The notes beneath the pieces were generated by a model. The model was given only the letters and a program-made list of their open reading frames with translations, was not told the DNA's origin and did no database searches. Below are positions 1-5,444 of a DNA stretch of 5,444 nucleotides, piece by piece (the first letter of the stretch is position 1; each line of letters begins with the position of its first letter). Origin of the DNA: Nitrospirota bacterium (lineage in GTDB: Bacteria; Nitrospirota; Nitrospiria; Nitrospirales; UBA8639); assembly GCA_029879555.1 (NCBI GenBank), contig JAOUQB010000190.1:1-5444 (forward strand), written 5' to 3'. The translations under genes and the position numbers were made by a program.

Positions 1-1464
1 TTCCAACTCCGACTGACGATACCCGATCAATTCATAGTCTAAGGAGGCATACCCTTGGGTTCGAGACTTCAAACGATCATAAAAGTCTAACACAATTTCA
101 TTTAAAGGGAGTTCGTAAATCAACATCGCCCGAGTCGGATCCAGATAGTTCAGGCCAACCTGAATGCCCCGCCGCTCCTGACACAGCTGCAGAATATTGC
201 CGATATATCGCTCCGGGACAATGATGGTGGCCTTGATGAACGGTTCTTCAATATGGTCAATCCGAGAAGGATCAGGAAGTTTCGAAGGATTATCAATATC
301 AATAATTTCCCCGGTTGTGGAATGGACCCGGTAGACGACTGTTGGCGCGGTACTAATTAGATCGAGGCTATATTCCCGCTCCAGGCGCTCTCGGATAATT
401 TCCATATGGAGTAGCCCCAAAAACCCGCAACGAAACCCGAATCCTAAGGCCAGCGATGTTTCGGGTTCATAACCAAAGGAAGAATCATTGAGTTGGAGTT
501 TTTCTAAGGAGTCACGCAGATCTTCATATTTTGACGTGTCGGTGGTGTAGAGGCCGCAAAAAACCACTGGCTGCACATCTCGATAGCCAGGCAGTGCCTC
601 CAAGGTCGGTCGCTTGGTATCTGTAATGGTATCTCCAATTTTCGTATCGGAGAGCTCTTTCATCCCCGCACAAATATACCCCACCTCCCCTGGGCCAAGT
701 TGGGGAACTTTCGTTCGTTTAGGCAAAAACATGCCCACTTCTAGGACTTCAAAGTCTTGTCCCGACGACATCATTTTGATCATCATATTTGGGCGAATCG
801 TTCCATCAATAATCCGTAAGAGCACGATGGCCCCTTGGTAATTGTCAAACCACGAGTCAAAGATTAAGGCCTTTAAGGGGGCATCAGCGGATCCGGTCGG
901 AGGGGGAATAATCGTCGTCACCCCCTCAAGCACCTCTTGCACTCCCCGCCCGTCCTTCGCGCTCACAAGGAACGCTTCATGCTCGGTGAGTCCTAGGACA
1001 TCGCGAATTTGCGTTTTGACACCTTCGACATCCGCACTGGCCAAATCAATTTTATTAATGACGGGGATGATGACTAAATCGTTCGCGATGGCCAAATAGG
1101 CATTAGCAATCGTTTGCGCTTCAACACCTTGGGTGGCGTCAATTAACAGCAGCGCGCCCTCACAGGCAGCTAGACTCCGGGAGACCTCATAGGCAAAATC
1201 GACATGTCCAGGCGTATCGATCAAATTAAAGAGGTAGTCCTCCCCTTTCGACGTACGAAATTGAGTGGTCACTGCATGCGCTTTTATGGTAATTCCCCGC
1301 TCACGCTCCAAATCCATATCATCAAGATATTGAGCGCGAAATTCACGCTGGGAGACCGCGCCAGTCATTTCCAAAAACCGATCGGCCAAGGTCGATTTGC
1401 CATGGTCGATATGAGCAATAATAGAAAAATTTCGTATGTGGGATTGGGGGAAAGTCTTACGCAT
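1..1464 (-). CDS. lepA: Elongation factor 4 (LepA), C-terminal part cut off by window edge
   Basis: LepA/EF4 is a ribosome-binding translational GTPase that acts on stalled or mis-translocated ribosomes and in ribosome biogenesis. The reading frame is open to the left edge and gives 488 residues of a family normally near 600, so the LepA-specific C-terminal domain is mostly missing. The G-domain motifs are clear: P-loop AHIDHGKST (17-25), switch region RGIT (56-59), DTPGH (83-87), NKID (137-140) and SAK (168-170). Family blocks follow: [16 protein letters not shown] (341-356) and [18 protein letters not shown] (450-467), then GYASLDYE (471-478). The ATG at 1464-1462 is the only usable start: an in-frame TGA lies at 1506-1504 and no ATG, GTG or TTG codon lies between. 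No Shine-Dalgarno sequence is visible before it, and a strong promoter sits directly upstream. It is divergent from bioA. The identity is secure. Confidence 0.97.
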   Translation of the reverse strand, partial: MRKTFPQSHIRNFSIIAHIDHGKSTLADRFLEMTGAVSQREFRAQYLDDMDLERERGITIKAHAVTTQFRTSKGEDYLFNLIDTPGHVDFAYEVSRSLAACEGALLLIDATQGVEAQTIANAYLAIANDLVIIPVINKIDLASADVEGVKTQIRDVLGLTEHEAFLVSAKDGRGVQEVLEGVTTIIPPPTGSADAPLKALIFDSWFDNYQGAIVLLRIIDGTIRPNMMIKMMSSGQDFEVLEVGMFLPKRTKVPQLGPGEVGYICAGMKELSDTKIGDTITDTKRPTLEALPGYRDVQPVVFCGLYTTDTSKYEDLRDSLEKLQLNDSSFGYEPETSLALGFGFRCGFLGLLHMEIIRERLEREYSLDLISTAPTVVYRVHSTTGEIIDIDNPSKLPDPSRIDHIEEPFIKATIIVPERYIGNILQLCQERRGIQVGLNYLDPTRAMLIYELPLNEIVLDFYDRLKSRTQGYASLDYELIGYRQSELE

Positions 1465-1478
1465 TCGATGTGTCGGTG

Positions 1479-1507
1479 ATTGTAGTGAGGCCCTAAAAGG
1501 TTGTCAA
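1479..1507 (-). promoter_or_regulatory. Strong sigma70-type promoter of lepA
   Basis: On the minus strand a perfect -35 box TTGACA (1507-1502) is followed by exactly 17 bases and then TACAAT (1484-1479), one base off the -10 consensus. The bases upstream of the -35 box (about 1508-1520) are A/T-rich, as in an UP element. Initiation is expected at about 1473-1471, which leaves a leader of only some 7-9 nt before the lepA ATG at 1464. Position and spacing are read directly from the sequence; use of the promoter is inferred. Confidence 0.8.
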
Positions 1508-1538
1508 AATTAAACGTGTTTCTCTAGAGTGCCCTAAA
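1490..1538. repeat. 8-bp direct repeat GCCCTAAA in the divergent promoter region
   Basis: GCCCTAAA occurs at 1490-1497 and again at 1531-1538, 41 bases apart start to start, close to four helical turns. The first copy lies in the spacer between the lepA -35 and -10 boxes. The second lies just before the bioA start codon, over its predicted transcription start. The placement would suit a regulator acting on both genes, but an 8-bp repeat in a region this short can also arise by chance. Confidence 0.4.
1501..1530 (+). promoter_or_regulatory. Candidate bioA promoter overlapping the lepA -35 box
   Basis: On the plus strand TTGTCA (1501-1506, 5 of 6 matches to the -35 consensus) is followed by 18 bases and TAGAGT (1525-1530, 4 of 6 matches to the -10 consensus). 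Initiation would fall near 1537, about 6 nt before the bioA ATG at 1543, where there is no Shine-Dalgarno sequence. The -35 box overlaps the opposite-strand -35 box of lepA, because TTGTCAA reads as TTGACAA on the other strand. The -10 match is weak, so this is only a candidate. Confidence 0.35.
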
Positions 1539-1542
1539 CGCT

Positions 1543-2946
1543 ATGCCCAAGAAATCAACTCTGTCCCGTCAGCAATTGCAACATGATGCTCGCACGTATA
1601 TTTGGCACCCCTTTACCCAAATGCAGGAATGGGAACAACAGGCGCCCCTCTTGATCACTCGGGGAAAAGGGGCACGACTGTATGATATCGACGGGAATGC
1701 CTATCTGGATGGAACCTCATCCATATGGGTCAACCTTCATGGCCATCGCCATCCTACCATTGACCTAGCTATTCGCAACCAGCTCAAGAATATTGCGCAT
1801 ACCACCTTGTTGGGTCTGTCTCACCCGCCAGCGATTCACCTGGCCAAAGCCCTGGTACGCCTTGCTCCGAAGGGCCTGCACAAAGTCTTTTTTTCAGATA
1901 ACGGATCGACGGCAGTCGAAATCGCTCTCAAAATGGCGATTCAATATTGGCAACAATGTCCCAATCCCCAACCACGAAAAACTCAGTTCGTCCATCTCGG
2001 CCTGGCCTATCATGGCGATACCGTTGGGGGGATGAGCCTGAGTGGCATTGAATTGTTCCAAAAGCCATTTTCTTCGTTGCTCTTTCCAGGGCGACACCAA
2101 ATTGAGGCTCCCTATTGCTACCGGTGTCCCGTCGACTTGCAATTTCCACAATGCCAATTGGCGTGTAGTGAGCCACTTGAAACCCTTCTTCAAAAAAAGC
2201 ATGAAGAAATTGCCGGAGTTCTTGTCGAGCCAATGGTACAAGGTGTCGCTGGACTCCTGCCATCGCCTCCTGGGTATCTTCGACGGCTGCAAGAACTTTG
2301 TCGGAAATATCAGGTTTTACTTATTGCCGATGAAGTCGCCACTGGGTTTGGTCGAACCGGTCGCATGTTTGCCTGTGAGCATGAATCGGTCAGCCCCGAT
2401 ATTATGGCGATTGCCAAAGGCATGACCGGGGGATACCTTCCCCTGGCCGCGACGCTGGCCACAGACGAAATTTATTCGGCCTTTTTGGGAGGACCGCATG
2501 AAGGCAAAACTTTTTTTCACGGTCACAGCTATACAGGAAATCCATTGGGATGTGCTGCTGCGTTGGCAAATCTCTCAATTTTTAAAACCGAACGAACCTT
2601 GTCCAAGGTACAACGTCGGACGCCTAAGTTATCGTCTTTTTTAAACACCCTTGCTGACGACCCATGGGTGGGAGATATCCGCCAGTGCGGGTATATGGTG
2701 GGTATTGAGTTAGTTCAGAGGCAACACACCAAAGACCCGTTCCCGGTGCTCCATCGTATCGGCCATCGCGTGACCTTAGCAGCAAGAGCCCTCGGCCTTC
2801 TTATTCGGCCCATTGGTAATACCATCATCCTCATGCCACCATTATCTTCAACATTGGAAGAATTAAAGCAAATGGTTGATATCATCAAAGTGGCCATTGG
2901 GGTTGTCCGTGCTTCAATATCCTCAGAGCACATGTCCACGCAATGA
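1543..2946 (+). CDS. bioA: 7,8-diaminononanoate synthase (BioA), PLP aminotransferase of biotin synthesis
   Basis: This class III (fold type I) PLP aminotransferase converts 8-amino-7-oxononanoate to 7,8-diaminononanoate in cytoplasmic biotin synthesis. It has 467 residues; E. coli BioA has 429. Visible motifs are WHPFTQM (21-27), the cofactor phosphate loop SDNGST (118-123), YHGDT (156-160), IADEVATGFGRTG (261-273) with the PLP-ring Asp263, the Schiff-base lysine K292 in AKGMTGG, HGHSYTGNPLGC (326-337) and RPIGNTIILMPP (422-433). The sequence resembles the Bacillus subtilis enzyme, which uses lysine, more than the SAM-using E. coli enzyme. It has Phe24 where E. coli has Tyr17, so the amino donor is uncertain. 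Four cysteines (C192, C195, C204, C208) cluster in a family insertion. The ATG at 1543 is favoured because an in-frame TAG lies at 1525-1527 with no other start codon between. No Shine-Dalgarno sequence is visible. No other biotin gene is in the window. Confidence 0.93.
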   Translation: MPKKSTLSRQQLQHDARTYIWHPFTQMQEWEQQAPLLITRGKGARLYDIDGNAYLDGTSSIWVNLHGHRHPTIDLAIRNQLKNIAHTTLLGLSHPPAIHLAKALVRLAPKGLHKVFFSDNGSTAVEIALKMAIQYWQQCPNPQPRKTQFVHLGLAYHGDTVGGMSLSGIELFQKPFSSLLFPGRHQIEAPYCYRCPVDLQFPQCQLACSEPLETLLQKKHEEIAGVLVEPMVQGVAGLLPSPPGYLRRLQELCRKYQVLLIADEVATGFGRTGRMFACEHESVSPDIMAIAKGMTGGYLPLAATLATDEIYSAFLGGPHEGKTFFHGHSYTGNPLGCAAALANLSIFKTERTLSKVQRRTPKLSSFLNTLADDPWVGDIRQCGYMVGIELVQRQHTKDPFPVLHRIGHRVTLAARALGLLIRPIGNTIILMPPLSSTLEELKQMVDIIKVAIGVVRASISSEHMSTQ

Positions 2947-2994
2947 TTGTATCTGCTCTTTTGCATTTTCCTGCTATCGACAAACATTCATGCG
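2947..2994. other. Convergent intergenic gap without visible terminator
   Basis: These 48 bases separate the bioA stop codon from the stop codon of the opposing SAM hydrolase gene. I find no GC-rich hairpin followed by a T-run in either direction. Small inverted pieces such as CAATGATTG (2941-2949) are too weak to be a terminator. Termination may be Rho-dependent, or the transcripts may overlap. Confidence 0.5.
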
Positions 2995-3795
2995 TTAGAA
3001 TAATTCGACTTTTTGACCTACCTGCAATCCGCAACGGTCAGCTGCCCGGCCTTGCTTGATAAAAATTTCCAGGTGTCCATTACTATTCATCAAAAGCTCA
3101 GGAAGGCCGGTGGCGCCTTCCCCATAAAAACCTTTGATGCCTTTGACCGTTAACTCTCCAACTATGAGACCAGTCCATTCTTTTTTCGTGACTGACCGAA
3201 AGGTCTCTATCTCCGTTGAAGTAATGTTGGTGATGCCATTCCCAAAATGATCGATATACATGATGCGTCCCTGAAGGACTTGATTGTTCATTTTCGGGGC
3301 ATCATCAGGAAGGGTCACGTAATCCGTAATTAACCGGCCATAGGAACCTGGGCTTTGTCCTTTTGTTAACCAGGCGGCAGAAGGTGCAAACAAATCCCTC
3401 CCATCAAAGGTCGCTCCAGCTGAATCCAATCGGTACTGTTTATTCTCAATGGCGCGAACTTCTACCGAAGCTTCATTTTGAAAGATCGGGCTTAGGACTC
3501 CATTATCCGGCGCCAGAAAAAAATATCGTGAGGTGGAAACCAGTAAGGCCCGGCGATCACTTCCCACGTCTGGATCCACCACCACGACATGAACCGTGCC
3601 ATCCGGATAATATTCATAACAGGATTTTAGGAAAAATGCGGCGTGTTCGATGCCATGGGCTGGAACCCGATGACTGAGGTCGACGATTCGGATTTGAGGA
3701 TTAATTCCCAACAGAACTCCTTTGAGACTGGGAACAAAAAAATCTGTATCTCCAAAGTCAGTCAGGAGTGTGACTAATGAAATGGCCGATGGCAT
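2995..3795 (-). CDS. DUF62-family SAM hydrolase (adenosine-forming)
   Basis: Members of this family hydrolyse S-adenosylmethionine to adenosine and methionine and are related to the SAM-dependent fluorinase and chlorinase. The protein has 266 residues, a normal length. Family motifs run in order: TDFG (12-15), the VVDPxVGSxRR motif at 72-82 with Asp74 and Arg81, PDNGVLSP (96-103), TFDGRDLFAP (129-138), IDHFGNGITNI (181-191) in the hinge leading to the C-terminal barrel, and GHLEI (240-244). In characterised members an Asp-Arg-His triad positions the attacking water. The His is expected in a TFHGRD motif, but here the codon at 3405-3403 is GAT, giving Asp131. The usual Gly in VDPGVG is also Asp (residue 76). 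The start ATG shares its A with the greA TAA stop, and an ideal AAGGAG lies 8 nt upstream. Family membership is firm; actual SAM hydrolysis is less certain given the substitution. Confidence 0.9.
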   Translation of the reverse strand: MPSAISLVTLLTDFGDTDFFVPSLKGVLLGINPQIRIVDLSHRVPAHGIEHAAFFLKSCYEYYPDGTVHVVVVDPDVGSDRRALLVSTSRYFFLAPDNGVLSPIFQNEASVEVRAIENKQYRLDSAGATFDGRDLFAPSAAWLTKGQSPGSYGRLITDYVTLPDDAPKMNNQVLQGRIMYIDHFGNGITNITSTEIETFRSVTKKEWTGLIVGELTVKGIKGFYGEGATGLPELLMNSNGHLEIFIKQGRAADRCGLQVGQKVELF

Positions 3796-4274
3796 TACGA
3801 TGGCTCCTTAAAACAAATCGACTGTATTTCATATTCAATGATGCCGGCAGGTCGATGGACCTCGACAATGTCGCCCACTTGATGCCCAATAAGCGCTCGC
3901 CCGATGGGTGATTGAACCGAAATCGATCCATTTTTTAAATCGGCTTCATCTTGTCCAACGAGGGTGTACTGTTTTTCTTCCTGGGTTTCCATATTGAGCA
4001 ACGACACCGTCACCCCAAAGACCACCGTTTCACTGGCCCCACTTGAAATTTCCACGACTTGCGCACTACTCAACTTGTATTCTAGTTCGCTCATACGAGT
4101 GTCGATAAATTGTTGGTGCTCTTTCGCGGCTTTATACTCAGCGTTTTCTTTCAAGTCGCCGTGTTCACGGGCTTCTGTAATGGCTTGAATCACCTTCGGC
4201 CGTTCATCTCGTCGCAGACGAGTCAATTCGGCTTGTAGCGCTTCATACCCTTTTTTGGTCATAGGTACTTTCAT
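3795..4274 (-). CDS. greA: Transcription elongation factor GreA
   Basis: GreA enters the secondary channel of RNA polymerase and stimulates cleavage of backtracked transcripts, rescuing arrested complexes. From the chosen start it has 159 residues (158 in E. coli). The N-terminal coiled coil (about 10-75) carries the tip motif DLKENAEY (40-47), whose Asp40 and Glu43 correspond to the acidic residues that support Mg-dependent cleavage. The C-terminal FKBP-like domain follows, with VFGVTV (85-90), DEADLK (109-114) and SPIGRALIG (122-130). I chose the ATG at 4274 because it aligns with the E. coli start (M-x-x-x-P-M-T) and has GGTGGAG 9 nt upstream. An in-frame GTG at 4289 would add five residues and lacks such a site. 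The stop TAA overlaps the next start by one base. It lies 66 bases after carB, an arrangement also known from Pseudomonas, and is probably co-transcribed with it. Confidence 0.97.
   Translation of the reverse strand: MKVPMTKKGYEALQAELTRLRRDERPKVIQAITEAREHGDLKENAEYKAAKEHQQFIDTRMSELEYKLSSAQVVEISSGASETVVFGVTVSLLNMETQEEKQYTLVGQDEADLKNGSISVQSPIGRALIGHQVGDIVEVHRPAGIIEYEIQSICFKEPS
3804..3809 (-). promoter_or_regulatory. Ribosome-binding site of the SAM hydrolase gene, inside greA
   Basis: AAGGAG on the minus strand lies 8 nt before the ATG at 3795-3793 and is embedded in the last codons of greA. It fixes the hydrolase start and suggests that ribosomes finishing greA can reinitiate at the TAATG junction. 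Confidence 0.85.
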
Positions 4275-4340
4275 AATCCGATGCTCCACCCAATGATCAA
4301 TAATGTGTGATAAATAAAGGGGCCATTTCTCAACTGCTGC
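4275..4340 (-). other. carB-greA intergenic spacer
   Basis: These 66 bases contain the greA ribosome-binding site and an A/T-rich centre. I see no intrinsic terminator after carB. I also see no promoter: no -10-like hexamer here has a convincing -35 partner at 16-18 nt. This supports read-through from carB into greA, although a weak internal promoter cannot be excluded by eye. Confidence 0.5.
4284..4290 (-). promoter_or_regulatory. Ribosome-binding site of greA, decides its start
   Basis: GGTGGAG on the minus strand ends 9 nt before the ATG at 4274-4272. The alternative upstream GTG (4289-4287) lies within this motif and has no comparable site of its own, so the ATG start is preferred. Confidence 0.7.
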
Positions 4341-5444
4341 TCAGGCCGGTTTCACATGATATTCTTGCAAACTTTTTACCGTCAGGGCTGTTTTTTTCAT
4401 CGCTTCAATGCCGAATACCGCCGCTTTTGCACCTTGCATAGTCGTAAAATAAGGAATATTTCCAAACACCGCTGCCGTTCGAATGGGAGCCGAATCCTCT
4501 TGTGAGGCTTTATCGCCAACCGTATTGATCACCATGGCCAAATCTCTATTCTTAATCAAATCTCCAATATGGGGCCGCCCTTCTTTAACCTTGTTTACTG
4601 CCTGAGCGGTGATCCCATGTTGTTGAAGAAAAGTAGCCGTGCCGTTGGTTGCCTTAATCGAAAACCCAAGTTTATCCAGGCATTGGGCTAACCCAAGCGC
4701 TGCCGACTTATCTCCATCTTTCACGCTTAAAAGTACCGCTCCACGCAATGGCATCGCCATGCCCGTCGCGGCTTGCGACTTGGCAAACGCCCATCCGAAA
4801 CTTTGATCAATTCCCATGACTTCACCCGTTGACCGCATTTCTGGTCCCAGCAAGACGTCTGAAACCCTCAGTTTGGTAAAAGGAAATACGGCCTCTTTAA
4901 TGGCGATGTGAGAAGATTGGGGAACCTGAAGGAAATTCAACTCTCTGAGGGTTCGTCCCGCCATAATTTTCATGGCTAACTTGGCTAATGGTATGCCAAT
5001 AGCCTTACTCACAAACGGTACGGTTCGTGAAGCACGCGGATTCACTTCTAAAATATAGACTTGATCTTCTTTGACGGCATATTGAATATTCATGAGACCA
5101 AGAACTTGGAGCTCTCTGGCCAAGATGGTGGTTTGTGTGGTGATGGTTTGAATAATGTTTTCGGAAAGGCTATGTGGTGGCAATGAACAGGCCGAGTCGC
5201 CAGAATGAATGCCGGCCATTTCTACGTGCTCCATAATGCCAGCCACCACAACATCTTTTCCATCTGAAATTGCGTCGACATCAACTTCGATGGCGTCTTC
5301 TAAATAATCATCGACCAATAAGGGGTGAGATCTCAAATCAAAGGACGTTTTCTCAAGATAGCAGTCTAAGGATTCGGCATCATAAATAATTTGCATGGCG
5401 CGTCCGCCTAACACATAGGACGGACGGACCATGACTGGATAGCC
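4341..5444 (-). CDS. carB: Carbamoyl phosphate synthase large subunit, C-terminal third (cut by window edge)
   Basis: CarB makes carbamoyl phosphate from bicarbonate, ATP and ammonia supplied by the CarA glutaminase, feeding pyrimidine and arginine synthesis. The frame is open to the right edge and gives 367 residues of a family normally near 1070, so the N-terminal half and the start of the second ATP-grasp domain lie outside. The fragment begins in GYPVMVRPSYVLGGRAM. It continues through HSGDSAC (80-86) and the metal-binding strand with Gln121, Glu133 and Asn135 (LEVNPRASRTVPF). From about residue 235 it enters the C-terminal MGS-like allosteric domain, with SVKDGDK, TNGTA (266-270), KVKEGRPHI (285-293) and INT (306-308), the region that binds UMP and ornithine in E. 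coli. The stop is TGA at 4343-4341. It is probably the upstream member of a carB-greA-SAM hydrolase operon. No defect is seen. Confidence 0.97.
   Translation of the reverse strand, partial: GYPVMVRPSYVLGGRAMQIIYDAESLDCYLEKTSFDLRSHPLLVDDYLEDAIEVDVDAISDGKDVVVAGIMEHVEMAGIHSGDSACSLPPHSLSENIIQTITTQTTILARELQVLGLMNIQYAVKEDQVYILEVNPRASRTVPFVSKAIGIPLAKLAMKIMAGRTLRELNFLQVPQSSHIAIKEAVFPFTKLRVSDVLLGPEMRSTGEVMGIDQSFGWAFAKSQAATGMAMPLRGAVLLSVKDGDKSAALGLAQCLDKLGFSIKATNGTATFLQQHGITAQAVNKVKEGRPHIGDLIKNRDLAMVINTVGDKASQEDSAPIRTAAVFGNIPYFTTMQGAKAAVFGIEAMKKTALTVKSLQEYHVKPA

Noticed and set aside
614..1479. Three plus-strand open frames (614-841, 842-1099, 1204-1479)
   Set aside because: They lie wholly or almost wholly opposite lepA, whose translation carries all GTPase motifs. 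Their translations show no recognisable domain.
1480..1507. Possible BirA (biotin repressor) operator between lepA and bioA
   Set aside because: GGTTGTCAA (1499-1507) resembles a right half-site, but the only left-half candidate, TTGTAGTGA (1480-1488), matches poorly and is 10 bases away rather than about 14-16.
1894..2292. Overlapping open frames on both strands within bioA
   Set aside because: They are shadows of a long, motif-complete bioA frame, and none has family features of its own.
3363..3677. 104-codon plus-strand open frame opposite the SAM hydrolase gene
   Set aside because: The opposite strand encodes conserved DUF62 motifs through this stretch, while this frame has no recognisable motif.
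4275..4289. GTG at 4289 as the greA start
   Set aside because: It would add five non-conserved residues. The ATG at 4274 matches the family start and has a well-spaced ribosome-binding site.
4292..4305. TGATCA-centred near-palindrome in the carB-greA spacer as an operator
   Set aside because: Only a 6-bp core is symmetric and the flanks do not pair well, so it is not distinguishable from chance.

Overview
The window holds five protein-coding genes packed with little spacing, all housekeeping or core metabolism. There is no RNA gene, mobile element, CRISPR array or long non-coding stretch. The genes look like those of a free-living Gram-negative-type bacterium outside the Enterobacteria. The carB-greA pairing, a BioA that resembles the Bacillus type rather than the E. 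coli type, and the roughly balanced base composition would fit a Nitrospirota-like or deltaproteobacterial-like genome. That placement is a low-confidence inference from recalled gene orders and protein similarity.

Left part (1-1464, minus strand): the first 488 codons of lepA (elongation factor 4), which runs off the left edge. A 78-base divergent intergenic region (1465-1542) separates it from bioA (1543-2946, plus strand), which encodes 7,8-diaminononanoate synthase of biotin synthesis. This short region carries a near-consensus sigma70-type promoter for lepA, a weaker candidate promoter for bioA whose -35 box overlaps that of lepA on the opposite strand, and an 8-bp direct repeat. Neither gene has a visible Shine-Dalgarno sequence, and the predicted leaders are only about 6-9 nt.

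Right part (2995-5444, minus strand): three genes in the order carB (3' part, entering from the right edge), greA, and a DUF62-family SAM hydrolase (adenosine-forming). greA and the hydrolase gene share one base (TAATG), and the hydrolase ribosome-binding site lies inside the end of greA, so the two are very likely translationally coupled. bioA and this cluster converge, with 48 bases between their stop codons and no recognisable intrinsic terminator.

Functionally the window covers translation (LepA), transcription elongation (GreA), carbamoyl phosphate for pyrimidines and arginine (CarB), biotin (BioA) and SAM turnover (DUF62). I see no undescribed multi-gene system. The points most worth a second look are the nearly leaderless divergent promoter pair, the probable lysine-type character and cysteine cluster of BioA, and the Asp that replaces the expected catalytic His in the DUF62 protein.
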